Part shown: one piece after another, positions 8,468 to 16,024 of the stretch | How the letters are laid out: each line of letters begins with the position of its first letter | Position numbering within the stretch: position 1 is the first letter of the stretch | Origin: Oscillospiraceae bacterium | GTDB lineage: Bacteria > Bacillota_A > Clostridia > Oscillospirales > Ruminococcaceae | Length of the DNA: 21,966 nt | Assembly: GCA_017414145.1 (NCBI GenBank) | Contig: JAFPQL010000147.1 | Span: 1 to 21,966 of the forward strand | Direction: 5' to 3' | Made by a program: the position numbers and the translations under genes | Notes under the pieces: model-generated | What the model was told of the DNA's origin: nothing | What the model saw: the letters and a program-made list of their open reading frames with translations, nothing else | Databases searched by the model: none

Positions 8468-9004
8468 TTGGCAAAGACAGCAATGCTGGTCATGGAAATG
8501 CAGAATGACTATTTCTGGGAAAAGCGTCTGCCGAAATTCAACTACGACGGCGAAATTCTGTTTCCGGCGGTCAACCGCGCAATCGACAGATTTCACGCAG
8601 ACGGATGTGATATCATATATATCGCGCAGGTGTTTCCCGATACGCCGACCAATCAGCTCGTGTTCGGGTTCAACATGGAGGGAACGGAGGGTGCAAAGCT
8701 GCATCCGGCGCTGAAGGTGGTCACGCCGTGGTATTTTGAGAAGAATATTGCGGATGTGTTTCAGTATGACGGCATCCGCGCCTTTCTGAACGCCAACGCC
8801 TATGACAGCTTCCTGCTCTGCGGCATTGACCTGTGCGGCGGCATTCTGGCGACGGCAAAGGGCGCCAGATCGGCCGGTGCGGCCGTGACGGTTCTGACGG
8901 ACTGCTGCGGCACGCGCTTTGACGCGCATAAAATTGCGGAGGCGTATGCGGAGCTTTCCGGCTGCGGCGCGGTGCTTACGCCCGCCTTCCCGAAGGAGGC
9001 GTGA
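8468..9004 (+). CDS. Cysteine-hydrolase-like protein lacking the catalytic cysteine (paralogue)
   Basis: This 178-residue protein is a paralogue of the hydrolase at 2685-3209. It shares the MQNDYxWExRLPKFxYD opening, the lysine (K92 in YFEKNIADVF) and the GxDLCGxxxATAxGAR helix. Two of the three catalytic positions differ: the acid is Glu (E10) instead of Asp, and the nucleophile position is Gly (G125 in GIDLCGGILATA) where the paralogue has Cys. The neighbouring C123 exists in both proteins, so it is not a simple relocation. The expected reading is a non-hydrolytic pseudoenzyme that binds a ligand or partner; an altered mechanism is possible. It starts with TTG, 65 bases after mutL, and its stop is followed one base later by the GNAT gene. 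Confidence 0.85.
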   Translation: MAKTAMLVMEMQNDYFWEKRLPKFNYDGEILFPAVNRAIDRFHADGCDIIYIAQVFPDTPTNQLVFGFNMEGTEGAKLHPALKVVTPWYFEKNIADVFQYDGIRAFLNANAYDSFLLCGIDLCGGILATAKGARSAGAAVTVLTDCCGTRFDAHKIAEAYAELSGCGAVLTPAFPKEA

Positions 9005-9005
9005 C

Positions 9006-9518
9006 ATGACGGTTCGCGCATACAGGGAAGCGGACCTGCCGCAGATGCTGGAAATCTGGAATGAAGTGGTTGCGGTGGGCGATGCGTTCCCGCAGGAGGC
9101 GTGCCTGACCGCGGAGACCGGAGCGGCATTTTTCGCGGCGCAGACGCTGACCGCCGTTGCGGAGGAGGACGGCGCCGTGTACGGGCTGTATATTCTGCAC
9201 CCGAACAACATCGGACGCTGCGGACATCTCTGCAACGCGAGCTATGCGGTGAAAAGCGGCTGCCGCGGCCGGCATATCGGCGAGGCGCTGGTGACGGACT
9301 GCATGGAGCAGGCTGCAAAGGCGGGGTTCCGCATTTTGCAGTTCAACGCAGTGGTGGCATCCAATCTGCCGGCGCGGCGGCTCTATGAAAAGCTCGGATT
9401 CCGTCCGCTCGGCGAGATCGAGGGCGGCTTCCGCATGAAGTCGGGCGAATATGTCAGCATCTGTCCGTACTGGATTCCGCTTCCGGCCGGACAGGACGCG
9501 GCGGAGGACGCCCGCTGA
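9006..9518 (+). CDS. GNAT family N-acetyltransferase
   Basis: This 170-residue protein has the GNAT fold pattern: an N-terminal MTVRAYREADLPQML strand-helix, a central beta segment, an acetyl-CoA loop RGRHIGEAL (87-95, a slightly degenerate RxxGxG with His in place of the middle Gly) and the C-terminal NLPARRLYEKLGFRPLG motif that closes most GNATs. It should transfer an acetyl group from acetyl-CoA to an amine; the acceptor is unknown. The frame stays open upstream to 8919, but ATG 9006 is chosen because AAGGAGG (8993-8999) ends 6 bases before it. It follows the preceding gene by one base, so the two are very likely translationally coupled. Confidence 0.88.
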   Translation: MTVRAYREADLPQMLEIWNEVVAVGDAFPQEACLTAETGAAFFAAQTLTAVAEEDGAVYGLYILHPNNIGRCGHLCNASYAVKSGCRGRHIGEALVTDCMEQAAKAGFRILQFNAVVASNLPARRLYEKLGFRPLGEIEGGFRMKSGEYVSICPYWIPLPAGQDAAEDAR

Positions 9519-9609
9519 AACAGAGAAAACCGGCGGAGCCATTGTGCCGGCCCGCCGTGCAGAGAGAATGCGCAGAAACCGCTGCGCAAAAGAAAGGGGG
9601 TCTTGTCAT

Positions 9610-10557
9610 ATGCAGGAGAAACCGCTCCTGATCGCGGTCGTCGGCGCGACGGCATCAGGAAAATCGGCACTCGGCGCGGAAATCGCCGCAGAGTACGGCG
9701 GAGAGGTGATTTCTTCGGATTCGATGCAGCTCTATCAGGGGCTGGACATCGCCACGGCCAAGCCGACCGCGGAGGAAATGTGCGGTGTGCCGCATCACCT
9801 GATCTCAGTGCTTCCGCCGGATCACGCCTGCTCGGTCGCGGAATATGTGTGCATGGCACGCGAAAAAATCGCGGAGCTGCTCTCCCGCGGCAGACTGCCG
9901 GTTGTCGTCGGCGGAACGGGGCTCTATGCCGATTCGCTGCTGGACAACATTCAGTTTCCGGATATTCCGGCGGACGACGCGCTGCGCGAACGCCTGCACC
10001 GTGAGGCGGAAACGGCCGGCAACGCCGAAATGCTCCGGCGTCTGGCGGAATGCGACCCGGAGACAGCGGCAAGACTGCATGAGAACAATCTGCGCCGGAT
10101 CATCCGTGCGCTGGAGGTCTATGCGCTGACGGGCATTCCCCTCTCCGAGCACGCCCGCCGTTCCCGTGCCGTGCCGCCCCCGTGGAATGTGCTCCGCATC
10201 GGCATCGCCTTCACGGAGCGTGCGCAGCTCTATGAGCGCATCCGCAGCCGCGTCGCGCAGATGTGCGAGCGCGGACTGGCGGACGAGGTGCGCGAGGAAT
10301 ACGGCTCCGGCAGACGGCGCGATACCGCCGCAATGGCGATCGGCTACAAGGAGCTGCTGCCGTGGGTGCGCGGCGAGGAGGCGTTTGCGGACGGAATCGA
10401 GCGCGTCCGGCGCGAAACCTGCCGGTATGCCAAACGGCAGGAGACATGGTTTCGTCGAAATGCTCAAATCAACTGGATATTCAGAGATGAAAACTGTGAG
10501 AAGCAGGAAATTTTTTCGACTTCCCAAAAAATCATAGAAAAAACAATCTCTATGTGA
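9610..10557 (+). CDS. miaA: tRNA dimethylallyltransferase MiaA
   Basis: MiaA transfers a dimethylallyl group from DMAPP to N6 of A37 in UNN-reading tRNAs and makes the substrate of MiaB. The 315-residue protein, normal for the family, has a Walker A GATASGKS (12-19), the substrate motif SSDSMQLY, GGTGLYADSLL, and the C-terminal YAKRQETWFRR segment. The frame is open upstream to 9451, but ATG 9610 is supported by AAAGGGGG ending 9 bases before it and by the position of the P-loop. The final ~40 codons are AT-richer than the rest because they contain the hfq promoter. The gap to the GNAT gene is 91 bases with no clear signal. Confidence 0.95.
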   Translation: MQEKPLLIAVVGATASGKSALGAEIAAEYGGEVISSDSMQLYQGLDIATAKPTAEEMCGVPHHLISVLPPDHACSVAEYVCMAREKIAELLSRGRLPVVVGGTGLYADSLLDNIQFPDIPADDALRERLHREAETAGNAEMLRRLAECDPETAARLHENNLRRIIRALEVYALTGIPLSEHARRSRAVPPPWNVLRIGIAFTERAQLYERIRSRVAQMCERGLADEVREEYGSGRRRDTAAMAIGYKELLPWVRGEEAFADGIERVRRETCRYAKRQETWFRRNAQINWIFRDENCEKQEIFSTSQKIIEKTISM

Positions 10558-10563
10558 TATAAT
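10535..10563 (+). promoter_or_regulatory. Extended -10 promoter of hfq
   Basis: TATAAT (10558-10563) has the TGn extension (10555-10557). A 4-of-6 match to -35, TAGAAA (10535-10540), lies 17 bases upstream. The promoter sits over the miaA stop codon. The predicted leader is about 105 bases. Confidence 0.75.
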
Positions 10564-10674
10564 GAATATGTGTAACCGGTTCTGCGGGACAGGTATACCC
10601 TGCCGCGGACAGGACGCATGAGCTTGCATCATGCAGAACCGCACAAAACATATAGAAATGAGGCTTGTACATTT

Positions 10675-10920
10675 ATGAACAACAAAGGACTCAACCTGCA
10701 AGATGTTTTTCTCAATCAGGCGCGTAAGGACCGTCTGCCGCTGACCATTTTCCTGACGAACGGCTATCAGTTCAAGGGCATCATCCGCGGCTTTGACAAC
10801 TTTATTGTCATTCTGGAGACGGACGGCAAGCAGCAGCTTGTCTACAAGCACGCGATTTCGACAATCGTTCCCGCAAGAGCAATCTCGATTCTCGATGCCA
10901 TGGAACGCGAGGGCGAATAA
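10675..10920 (+). CDS. hfq: RNA chaperone Hfq
   Basis: Hfq is a hexameric Sm-like protein that binds U-rich and A-rich RNA and assists small-RNA pairing. The 81-residue product covers the Sm1 region ([21 protein letters not shown], including Q9) and the Sm2 motif YKHAIST (57-63), where the family usually has YKHAIS. It has a short acidic tail (AMEREGE). The frame is open from 10618, but ATG 10675 gives the usual N-terminus; only a weak GAGG lies upstream at 11 bases. The miaA-hfq order is widespread. It probably also receives read-through from the miaA block and is followed 15 bases later by the HlyD-like gene. Confidence 0.95.
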   Translation: MNNKGLNLQDVFLNQARKDRLPLTIFLTNGYQFKGIIRGFDNFIVILETDGKQQLVYKHAISTIVPARAISILDAMEREGE

Positions 10921-10935
10921 GGAGAATAATATCTC

Positions 10936-12192
10936 ATGAATGAGATCACAACGCGGATTCTGAAAGCGCTGCTGCTTCTGTTCGCGGTTGTTCTGGTTTT
11001 TTCCATTGTCTACCACCTGCTCTTTCAGGGCTATCAGACCGAGAACGCGATCTATTACGAGGTCAGCGATGCCTCGGTGTTTCAGGGCGTGTATATCCGC
11101 GACGAGTCCGTGGAACGGTTCAGCGGACGCGGCGCCGTGCGGTATTGCGTCAGTGACGGCGCAAAGCTCGGTGTCGGGTCTGTCATTGCCGAGATCTATG
11201 AGGACGAAAAGCAGATCGACCTGAGACAGCAGGTTGCCGAAAAGCAGGCGGAGCTTCAGCGCCTGACCAAGATCGAAAACCCCGGTACGAGCGAGAATGC
11301 GCAGCCGAATCATCTGGCTTCGCTGATCGCGGAGCAGTACAGAAGTCTCGTGCAGCAGCGCGAACGCGGTGACTACGCCGCGCTCGGCGACAGCAAGCAG
11401 GAGATGACCGTGCTGATGAGTACCTATGAAAAAATCACAAACCCCGACCTCGACCTGAGCGGGCAGATCGCTGAGCTCAGAGACGAAATTGCAATTCTCA
11501 AGAGCCAGCAGACGGAGCCGCTGCACACGATCCGTGCTTCGCGGAGCGCGTACTTTGTCAGCTTCATCGACGGCTATGAGGATACGCTGACTGTGGAAGG
11601 CATCCCGCGCCTGACGCCGGAGCAGCTCGCTGCGGTATCGGACGAGGGCAGCGGGACACAGGACGGCGATGTCGGCGCGATCGGCAAGCTGATCGACGGC
11701 TATTCGTGGTATATTGCCGGCGTGTTCGACAACACGAAGCTGCGTCTCTCCGAGGGCGATACCGCGTCGGTGCGGCTGGAGTCGCTCGGCAGAAAGCTGA
11801 CCGTCACGGTGGAGTCGCTGGTTTCGGCGGGCGATATCACCAAGACGCAGGCTGTGCTGCGCTGCGATCAGCTCACGCGTGAGGTCGTGCAGCACCGCAC
11901 GGAGCGCGTGGAAATTCTCCGCAAGACCGTCGCGGGCATCAAAGTTCCGCGCTCGGCAATCCGGTTCAAGGAGCTGGAGGAAACATTCAAAAATGAGGAC
12001 GGCACTACCTATACGCAGAAGACGAACTATATGGGTGTGTATGTTCGGATCGGCGAAACGGCCGAGTTCCGCAAGCTCGACATTGTGTACGAGGACGAGA
12101 ATTTCTATCTCTCCTCCCTCAGTGCCGGAAAAGGCTATGTCGCCCTTTATGACGATATGATCGTGAAGGGAGTGGCGGCAGATGGAAGCTGA
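10936..12192 (+). CDS. HlyD-like membrane-anchored protein
   Basis: This 418-residue protein has an N-terminal membrane anchor (about residues 8-29) and then a mostly extracytoplasmic part. A biotinyl-lipoyl/barrel-sandwich-like segment includes VSDGAKLGVGSVIAEIYEDE. A coiled coil follows (about 95-115 and 170-195), then a second beta-barrel region and a C-terminal beta-rich part. That is the layout of HlyD-type periplasmic adaptors. No ABC or RND transporter gene is adjacent. It instead overlaps yggS by 11 bases and leads the sepF-divIVA cluster, so a cell-envelope role linked to division is a fair guess but unproven. The start is supported by AAGGAG, 11 bases upstream. Confidence 0.75.
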   Translation: MNEITTRILKALLLLFAVVLVFSIVYHLLFQGYQTENAIYYEVSDASVFQGVYIRDESVERFSGRGAVRYCVSDGAKLGVGSVIAEIYEDEKQIDLRQQVAEKQAELQRLTKIENPGTSENAQPNHLASLIAEQYRSLVQQRERGDYAALGDSKQEMTVLMSTYEKITNPDLDLSGQIAELRDEIAILKSQQTEPLHTIRASRSAYFVSFIDGYEDTLTVEGIPRLTPEQLAAVSDEGSGTQDGDVGAIGKLIDGYSWYIAGVFDNTKLRLSEGDTASVRLESLGRKLTVTVESLVSAGDITKTQAVLRCDQLTREVVQHRTERVEILRKTVAGIKVPRSAIRFKELEETFKNEDGTTYTQKTNYMGVYVRIGETAEFRKLDIVYEDENFYLSSLSAGKGYVALYDDMIVKGVAADGS

Positions 12193-12892
12193 AGTGTACA
12201 GCAGTGCGCAGCAGGCAGTGCTGGAGCGCCTTGCCGGCATCCGGCAGCGGATTGCCGCGGCCTGCCGCGAAGCGGACAGGGATCCGGCGTCGGTCACGCT
12301 GATGGCCGTCACCAAGACCGTCGATCCGCTGCTGATTAACACGGCGGTCGATGCGGGTGTGAAGGTGCTCGGCGAAAACCGCGTGCAGGAGTTCCTCTCC
12401 AAGCGCGAAAGCTACCGGCAGGATGCCGAGGTGCAGTTTATCGGGCATCTGCAAACGAATAAGGTGAAATCCATTGTCGGACTGGTCTCGATGATCCAGT
12501 CCGTGGACAGTCTGCATCTGGCGCAGGCAATCGACAAGGCGGCAGCTTCCGCAGGCATTGTCATGCCGGTGCTGCTGGAGGTCAATATCGGCGGAGAAGC
12601 GTCCAAATCCGGTGTCTCGCCGGACGGGCTCCCCGCGCTGCTGGATGCAGCGTCCGCACTGCCGCATCTGAAGGTGCGCGGACTGATGACCATTCCGCCC
12701 CCGGAGCCCGATCCCGCGGCGCAGGATGCCGTTTTTGCGCGGATGCAGGCAATTTATGAATCCGTGCGGCAGCAGTACGGCGCGGACACGCTCTCGATGG
12801 GCATGAGCGGCGATTATGAATCCGCTGTCCGTCACGGTGCGACGGTTGTCCGCATCGGCAGCGCACTCTTCGGGGCGCGTGTATATCACTGA
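12182..12892 (+). CDS. yggS: YggS family pyridoxal phosphate homeostasis protein
   Basis: YggS (YlmE in Bacillus) is a single-domain, alanine-racemase-fold PLP carrier that keeps the PLP pool and amino-acid levels balanced; it has no known enzymatic reaction. The 236-residue protein shows the PLP lysine K45 in MAVTKTV, the GENRVQEF motif, HLQTNK, SMGMSGDYESAVRHGAT and the IGSALFG ending, all diagnostic. It begins inside the end of the HlyD-like gene with AAGGGAG 9 bases upstream. It precedes sepF, as in many Firmicutes ylm clusters. Confidence 0.95.
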   Translation: MEAEVYSSAQQAVLERLAGIRQRIAAACREADRDPASVTLMAVTKTVDPLLINTAVDAGVKVLGENRVQEFLSKRESYRQDAEVQFIGHLQTNKVKSIVGLVSMIQSVDSLHLAQAIDKAAASAGIVMPVLLEVNIGGEASKSGVSPDGLPALLDAASALPHLKVRGLMTIPPPEPDPAAQDAVFARMQAIYESVRQQYGADTLSMGMSGDYESAVRHGATVVRIGSALFGARVYH

Positions 12893-12956
12893 AGTCAGTT
12901 ACCGGCGGCCATGCCGCTGAATCTGTTTATTTCCACATGAATCCAAAACCGGAAAA

Positions 12957-12962
12957 GAGGAG
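12957..12962 (+). promoter_or_regulatory. Ribosome binding site choosing the sepF start
   Basis: GAGGAG ends 7 bases before ATG 12970. An in-frame ATG at 12937 has no such site and would put a charged 11-residue extension ahead of the membrane-binding helix. Confidence 0.75.
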
Positions 12963-12969
12963 AATTCAA

Positions 12970-13482
12970 ATGAAATTTATTGACACCCTCCGCGATTTCT
13001 TCGCCCCGTCCGAGGACGACAGCTACGAGAACGAGCCGGTTCGTGAAACCAGAACCGAGTCCCGTTTTGAGCGCGAGCGTAAGGAGACACCGGAGCGCGA
13101 GTACACCCGCGAGACCAGAACCGAGACCAGAGAGATTCCCTCTGCCCGCGGCGGCGCGGAGTACGGCTCTCAGCGCGGCAAGGTCGTCAACATTCAGGCA
13201 ACGGCACAGCTTCAGGTCGTGCTGGTCAAGCCTGAGGTCTTTACCGATGCCAAGCAGATCGCAGACCACCTGATCGCAAAGAAAACCGTCGTCCTGAATC
13301 TGGAGACGGCATCTGCGGAAAACAAGCGCAGAATCATTGATTTTCTGGTCGGCGTCGCATACGCGAACGGCGGCAGCCTCAAGCCCGTCGCCAATCTGAC
13401 CTATATCATCACACCGTATAATGTCGGATTCATCGGCGAGGATCTTGTTTCGGAGCTCGAAACCAACGGGGTCATCATGTAA
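12970..13482 (+). CDS. sepF: Cell division protein SepF
   Basis: SepF binds the membrane and the FtsZ C-terminus and aligns FtsZ filaments at the septum. The 170-residue protein has the short amphipathic membrane-targeting N-terminus (MKFIDTLRDFF). Its linker is rich in Arg, Glu and Thr and contains RETRTE twice (25-30 and 47-52). The C-terminal SepF core includes VKPEVFTDAKQIADHL, VVLNLE and the GGSLKPVANLTYIITP end. In many relatives ylmG and ylmH lie between sepF and divIVA; both are absent here, with only 48 bases in between. Confidence 0.92.
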   Translation: MKFIDTLRDFFAPSEDDSYENEPVRETRTESRFERERKETPEREYTRETRTETREIPSARGGAEYGSQRGKVVNIQATAQLQVVLVKPEVFTDAKQIADHLIAKKTVVLNLETASAENKRRIIDFLVGVAYANGGSLKPVANLTYIITPYNVGFIGEDLVSELETNGVIM

Positions 13483-13530
13483 TCCGGAGCATCCGCTGCG
13501 CATTCATGATACAGAGAAAGGAGCTTTTCC

Positions 13531-14370
13531 ATGATTTCAGCAAAGGACATTCAGAAAAAGAAGTTTGAAAAGGTGAAGTTCGGATACGCTGTTGAGGAGG
13601 TCGAGGCGTTTCTCGCCGAGGTCGCACAGGAAATGCAGCGGCTCGAACAGTCCGCTTCCGAGTCTGATGAGAAGATTAAGCTGCTGGCCGGCAAGGTGCG
13701 TGAATATAAGGAAACCGAGGACGATCTGCGCAATGCACTGATCGGCGCACAGAAGCAGGCAAGAGAGGTTGTTGAAGCTGCCAACGCAAAGGCTGCCGAG
13801 ATCGAGGCGCAGGCGCGGGAACGCGTCGGCTCTGTCGAGCAGCAGGCCATCGCGGAGCAGGAGGATAAGCTCAAGGAGGTCACGGAGAAGCTCGCGCAGG
13901 AAAATGCCGTGCTGGAGGCAACCCAGCGGCAGGTTTCCGAGTTTAAGCAGACCGTCTTTGATATGTACCGTGCGCATCTGGCGTCTCTGGCGAAGCTGCC
14001 GGAGATCGTAAAGCCCGTCAGGGCGGAGGAAAAGCCCGCAGAGCCGGAGAAACCCGCGGAGACGGCGGAGGCGGAAGCGCCCGCGCAGGATGCCGATGCG
14101 GAATCCGGAAAGCCGGAGGCGGAGAAGCCTGCGGCAGAGGAAGCGCCTGCACCGGCGGCAGAAGCGGAAACGCCCGCTGAACAGCCGGCGGAAGCAGAGC
14201 AGCCTGCCCAGACCGCGGCAGACTTTGAGCGCGAGGCTGCCGAAAAAGCGAAGGCTGCGGCTGAGGCTGTCCGTTCCGGCGGCAAGTCCGTTCCCGATCC
14301 GTTTGCGGAGGGCGACAGAAGAAGCGCCCGCAATTCCGGCAGACGCGATGACAGAAAACGGCGCTCATAA
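13531..14370 (+). CDS. divIVA: DivIVA domain-containing cell-division/polarity protein
   Basis: DivIVA is a coiled-coil scaffold that senses negatively curved membrane at poles and septa. The 279-residue protein starts with the typical lipid-binding domain (ISAKDIQKKKF and GYAVEEVEAFL). It continues as coiled coil to about residue 155 and ends in a low-complexity Ala/Pro/Glu tail (about 165-240) and a basic C-terminus (RRDDRKRRS). The tail is compositionally biased and probably disordered. The start follows AGAAAGGAG (13515-13523) with 7-base spacing. A terminator follows directly, ending the division cluster. Confidence 0.9.
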   Translation: MISAKDIQKKKFEKVKFGYAVEEVEAFLAEVAQEMQRLEQSASESDEKIKLLAGKVREYKETEDDLRNALIGAQKQAREVVEAANAKAAEIEAQARERVGSVEQQAIAEQEDKLKEVTEKLAQENAVLEATQRQVSEFKQTVFDMYRAHLASLAKLPEIVKPVRAEEKPAEPEKPAETAEAEAPAQDADAESGKPEAEKPAAEEAPAPAAEAETPAEQPAEAEQPAQTAADFEREAAEKAKAAAEAVRSGGKSVPDPFAEGDRRSARNSGRRDDRKRRS

Positions 14371-14383
14371 GAATGAATGGATG

Positions 14384-14429
14384 AAAAGGAACTTCGCTCC
14401 GGCGCATTGCCGCGCGGGTTCCTTTTTTT
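14384..14429 (+). terminator. Terminator after divIVA
   Basis: AAAAGGAAC (14384-14392) pairs with GTTCCTTTT (14418-14426), with a smaller internal CGGC/GCCG hairpin. The T-tract runs 14423-14429. It lies 13 bases after the divIVA stop and 40 before lspA. No separate lspA promoter is obvious, so partial read-through is possible. Confidence 0.75.
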
Positions 14430-14469
14430 CGGGCTGTCCCCTGCCGGACGGCCGCAAAGAGGAGTAAAC

Positions 14470-15105
14470 ATGACAGCAATCATCATTTCTGCGGCGATCA
14501 TTCTGCTGAGCGGCATCGACCAGTGGATCAAGGTCTGGGCCATTCACAATCTGAAGGAGCAGGCGCCGCGCACATTTCTGAAAATCGGCAGCTTTGACTG
14601 GATGCACCTGCGCTATCTGGAAAACGACGGTGCGGCGTTCAGTATGCTGAGCGGGTCGCGGCTGTTCCTGATCGTGTTTCCGATCGTGCTGCTGCTGCTC
14701 TGCGGCTATCTGATGCTGCGTCTGGGCAGAAAGCACCGCTGGATCTATCTTCCGCTGACGCTGATTGCGGCGGGCGGACTTGGCAATCTGATCGACCGGA
14801 TCTTCCGCGGCGGCAAGGTCGTGGATTATCTCGACTTCCAGCTCATGAATTTTGCGGTATTTAATTTTGCGGACTGCTGCGTGACAGTCGGTGTGATTCT
14901 GATGATCATCGGGATTCTGTTCCTTGAAAAGGATGTGCCGGAGGCGAAAAAGCTCGACAATGCGGCGCCGTTGCCTTATGCAAGGGAGGCGGCGCCGCTG
15001 CCGGAGGCCGGTGAACTGCCGGAGGCCGGCGAACTGCCTGAGGCGCCCGCGGCGGAGCTTCTGCCGGAGGCGGCAGAGAGGGAGCAGGACGATGCCGGCG
15101 CATGA
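14470..15105 (+). CDS. lspA: Lipoprotein signal peptidase (signal peptidase II)
   Basis: LspA is the membrane aspartyl protease that removes signal peptides from diacylglyceryl-modified prolipoproteins. Four hydrophobic segments are visible (about 3-22, 64-84, 92-106 and 136-153). Conserved motifs are ENDGAAFS, GGLGNLIDR with catalytic D109, and FNFADCC with catalytic D135. The core ends near residue 155, the usual family length. The protein is 211 residues because of a C-terminal acidic Pro/Ala/Glu extension with LPEAGE repeats. ATG 14470 is supported by AGAGGAG ending 6 bases upstream; the frame is open back to 14377 but carries the terminator there. The end overlaps rluD by 14 bases. Confidence 0.93.
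   Translation: MTAIIISAAIILLSGIDQWIKVWAIHNLKEQAPRTFLKIGSFDWMHLRYLENDGAAFSMLSGSRLFLIVFPIVLLLLCGYLMLRLGRKHRWIYLPLTLIAAGGLGNLIDRIFRGGKVVDYLDFQLMNFAVFNFADCCVTVGVILMIIGILFLEKDVPEAKKLDNAAPLPYAREAAPLPEAGELPEAGELPEAPAAELLPEAAEREQDDAGA
14998..15045 (+). repeat. 18-bp tandem repeat in the lspA tail
   Basis: Two almost identical 18-base units (14998-15015 and 15016-15033) and a third diverged one encode LPEAGE-LPEAGE-LPEAPA at the LspA C-terminus. Repeat number could vary by slippage without changing frame. Confidence 0.75.
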
Positions 15106-16024
15106 GCATCTGCTGACGGTACCGGATGAGGCTGCCGGACAGCGCCTTGACGCGTGGATCAGCGGCTGTGAGGCGGTATCGCTGACCCGTTCGGCGGTGC
15201 AGCAGCTCATCGAAAAGGGGGCTGTGCTGCGAAACGGCAGGGCTGCGAAGAAAAACGAAAAGCTCTCCGCCGGCGACTGCATTTCGGTGACGGTTCCGGA
15301 GCCGGAGCTGCCGGAGATTCTCCCGCAGGACATCCCGCTGGAAATCGTCTACGAGGATGACGATCTGCTGGTCGTCAACAAGCCGCGCGGCATGGTCGTG
15401 CATCCGGCGCCGGGGCATCCGGACGGCACGCTGGTCAACGCATTGCTCTGGCACTGCGCGGGGCGGCTCTCCGGCATCAACGGCATTCTGCGGCCCGGCA
15501 TCGTCCACCGCATCGACCGTGATACCTCCGGCCTGCTCATGGTTGCGAAAAACGACCGTGCGCATCTGGGCCTTGCGGAGCAGATTGCGGCGCATTCCTT
15601 CCGGCGGGAATATGAAGCGGTGCTGTGCGGACGCCTGAAAACGGAGTCCGGCACGGTGAATGCCCCGATCGGCAGGGACCCGAAGGACCGTCAGAAAATG
15701 TGCGTCACACCGAAGAATTCCAAAGAGGCGGTCACGCATTACCGGGTTCTGGCGCTGCTGGAGCGGCACAGCTATGTCCGCTGCCGGCTCGAAACCGGCC
15801 GCACGCATCAGATTCGTGTCCACATGAAATATCTGGGGCATCCGGTGTTCGGCGATCCGGTCTACGGCAAAGCGGAAAAGCAGATTGCGGGGCAGTGTCT
15901 GCACGCGAAAACAATCGGCTTTCTCCACCCCGTCACGGGAAAGCAAATGGACTTTGACAGCGCGCTGCCCGCCGATTTTGAGACGGTGCTCCGCGCAGTC
16001 GGATACAGGGGCGGTGCAGAATGA
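15092..16024 (+). CDS. rluD: RluA family pseudouridine synthase (RluD/YlyB-like)
   Basis: Members convert uridines in 23S rRNA helix 69, or related sites, to pseudouridine. The 310-residue protein has an N-terminal S4 RNA-binding domain (about 15-65, with RLDAWIS and the VLRNGRAAKKNEKL turn). The synthase domain follows, with VVNKPRGMVVHPAPGH and the catalytic motif HRIDRDTSGLL, D142 being the expected catalytic Asp. It ends with GRTHQIRVHMKYLGHPVFGD. The start lies inside the lspA end and is supported by GAGGGAG, 7 bases upstream. The lspA-rluD order is common in Firmicutes. Exact target specificity (RluD versus other RluA-type) is inferred from context. Confidence 0.9.
   Translation: MPAHEHLLTVPDEAAGQRLDAWISGCEAVSLTRSAVQQLIEKGAVLRNGRAAKKNEKLSAGDCISVTVPEPELPEILPQDIPLEIVYEDDDLLVVNKPRGMVVHPAPGHPDGTLVNALLWHCAGRLSGINGILRPGIVHRIDRDTSGLLMVAKNDRAHLGLAEQIAAHSFRREYEAVLCGRLKTESGTVNAPIGRDPKDRQKMCVTPKNSKEAVTHYRVLALLERHSYVRCRLETGRTHQIRVHMKYLGHPVFGDPVYGKAEKQIAGQCLHAKTIGFLHPVTGKQMDFDSALPADFETVLRAVGYRGGAE

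Noticed and set aside
8832..8846. Cys123 of the changed hydrolase as a relocated nucleophile
   Set aside because: The same Cys is present in the intact paralogue (C124) two residues before its true nucleophile, so it is a shared structural residue; relocation is not supported, though not excluded.
9805..12402. 865-codon open frame on the minus strand
   Set aside because: It lies antisense to miaA, hfq, the HlyD-like gene and yggS, all clearly real. It is Arg/His-rich, shows no domain and is explained by GC-biased codon positions.
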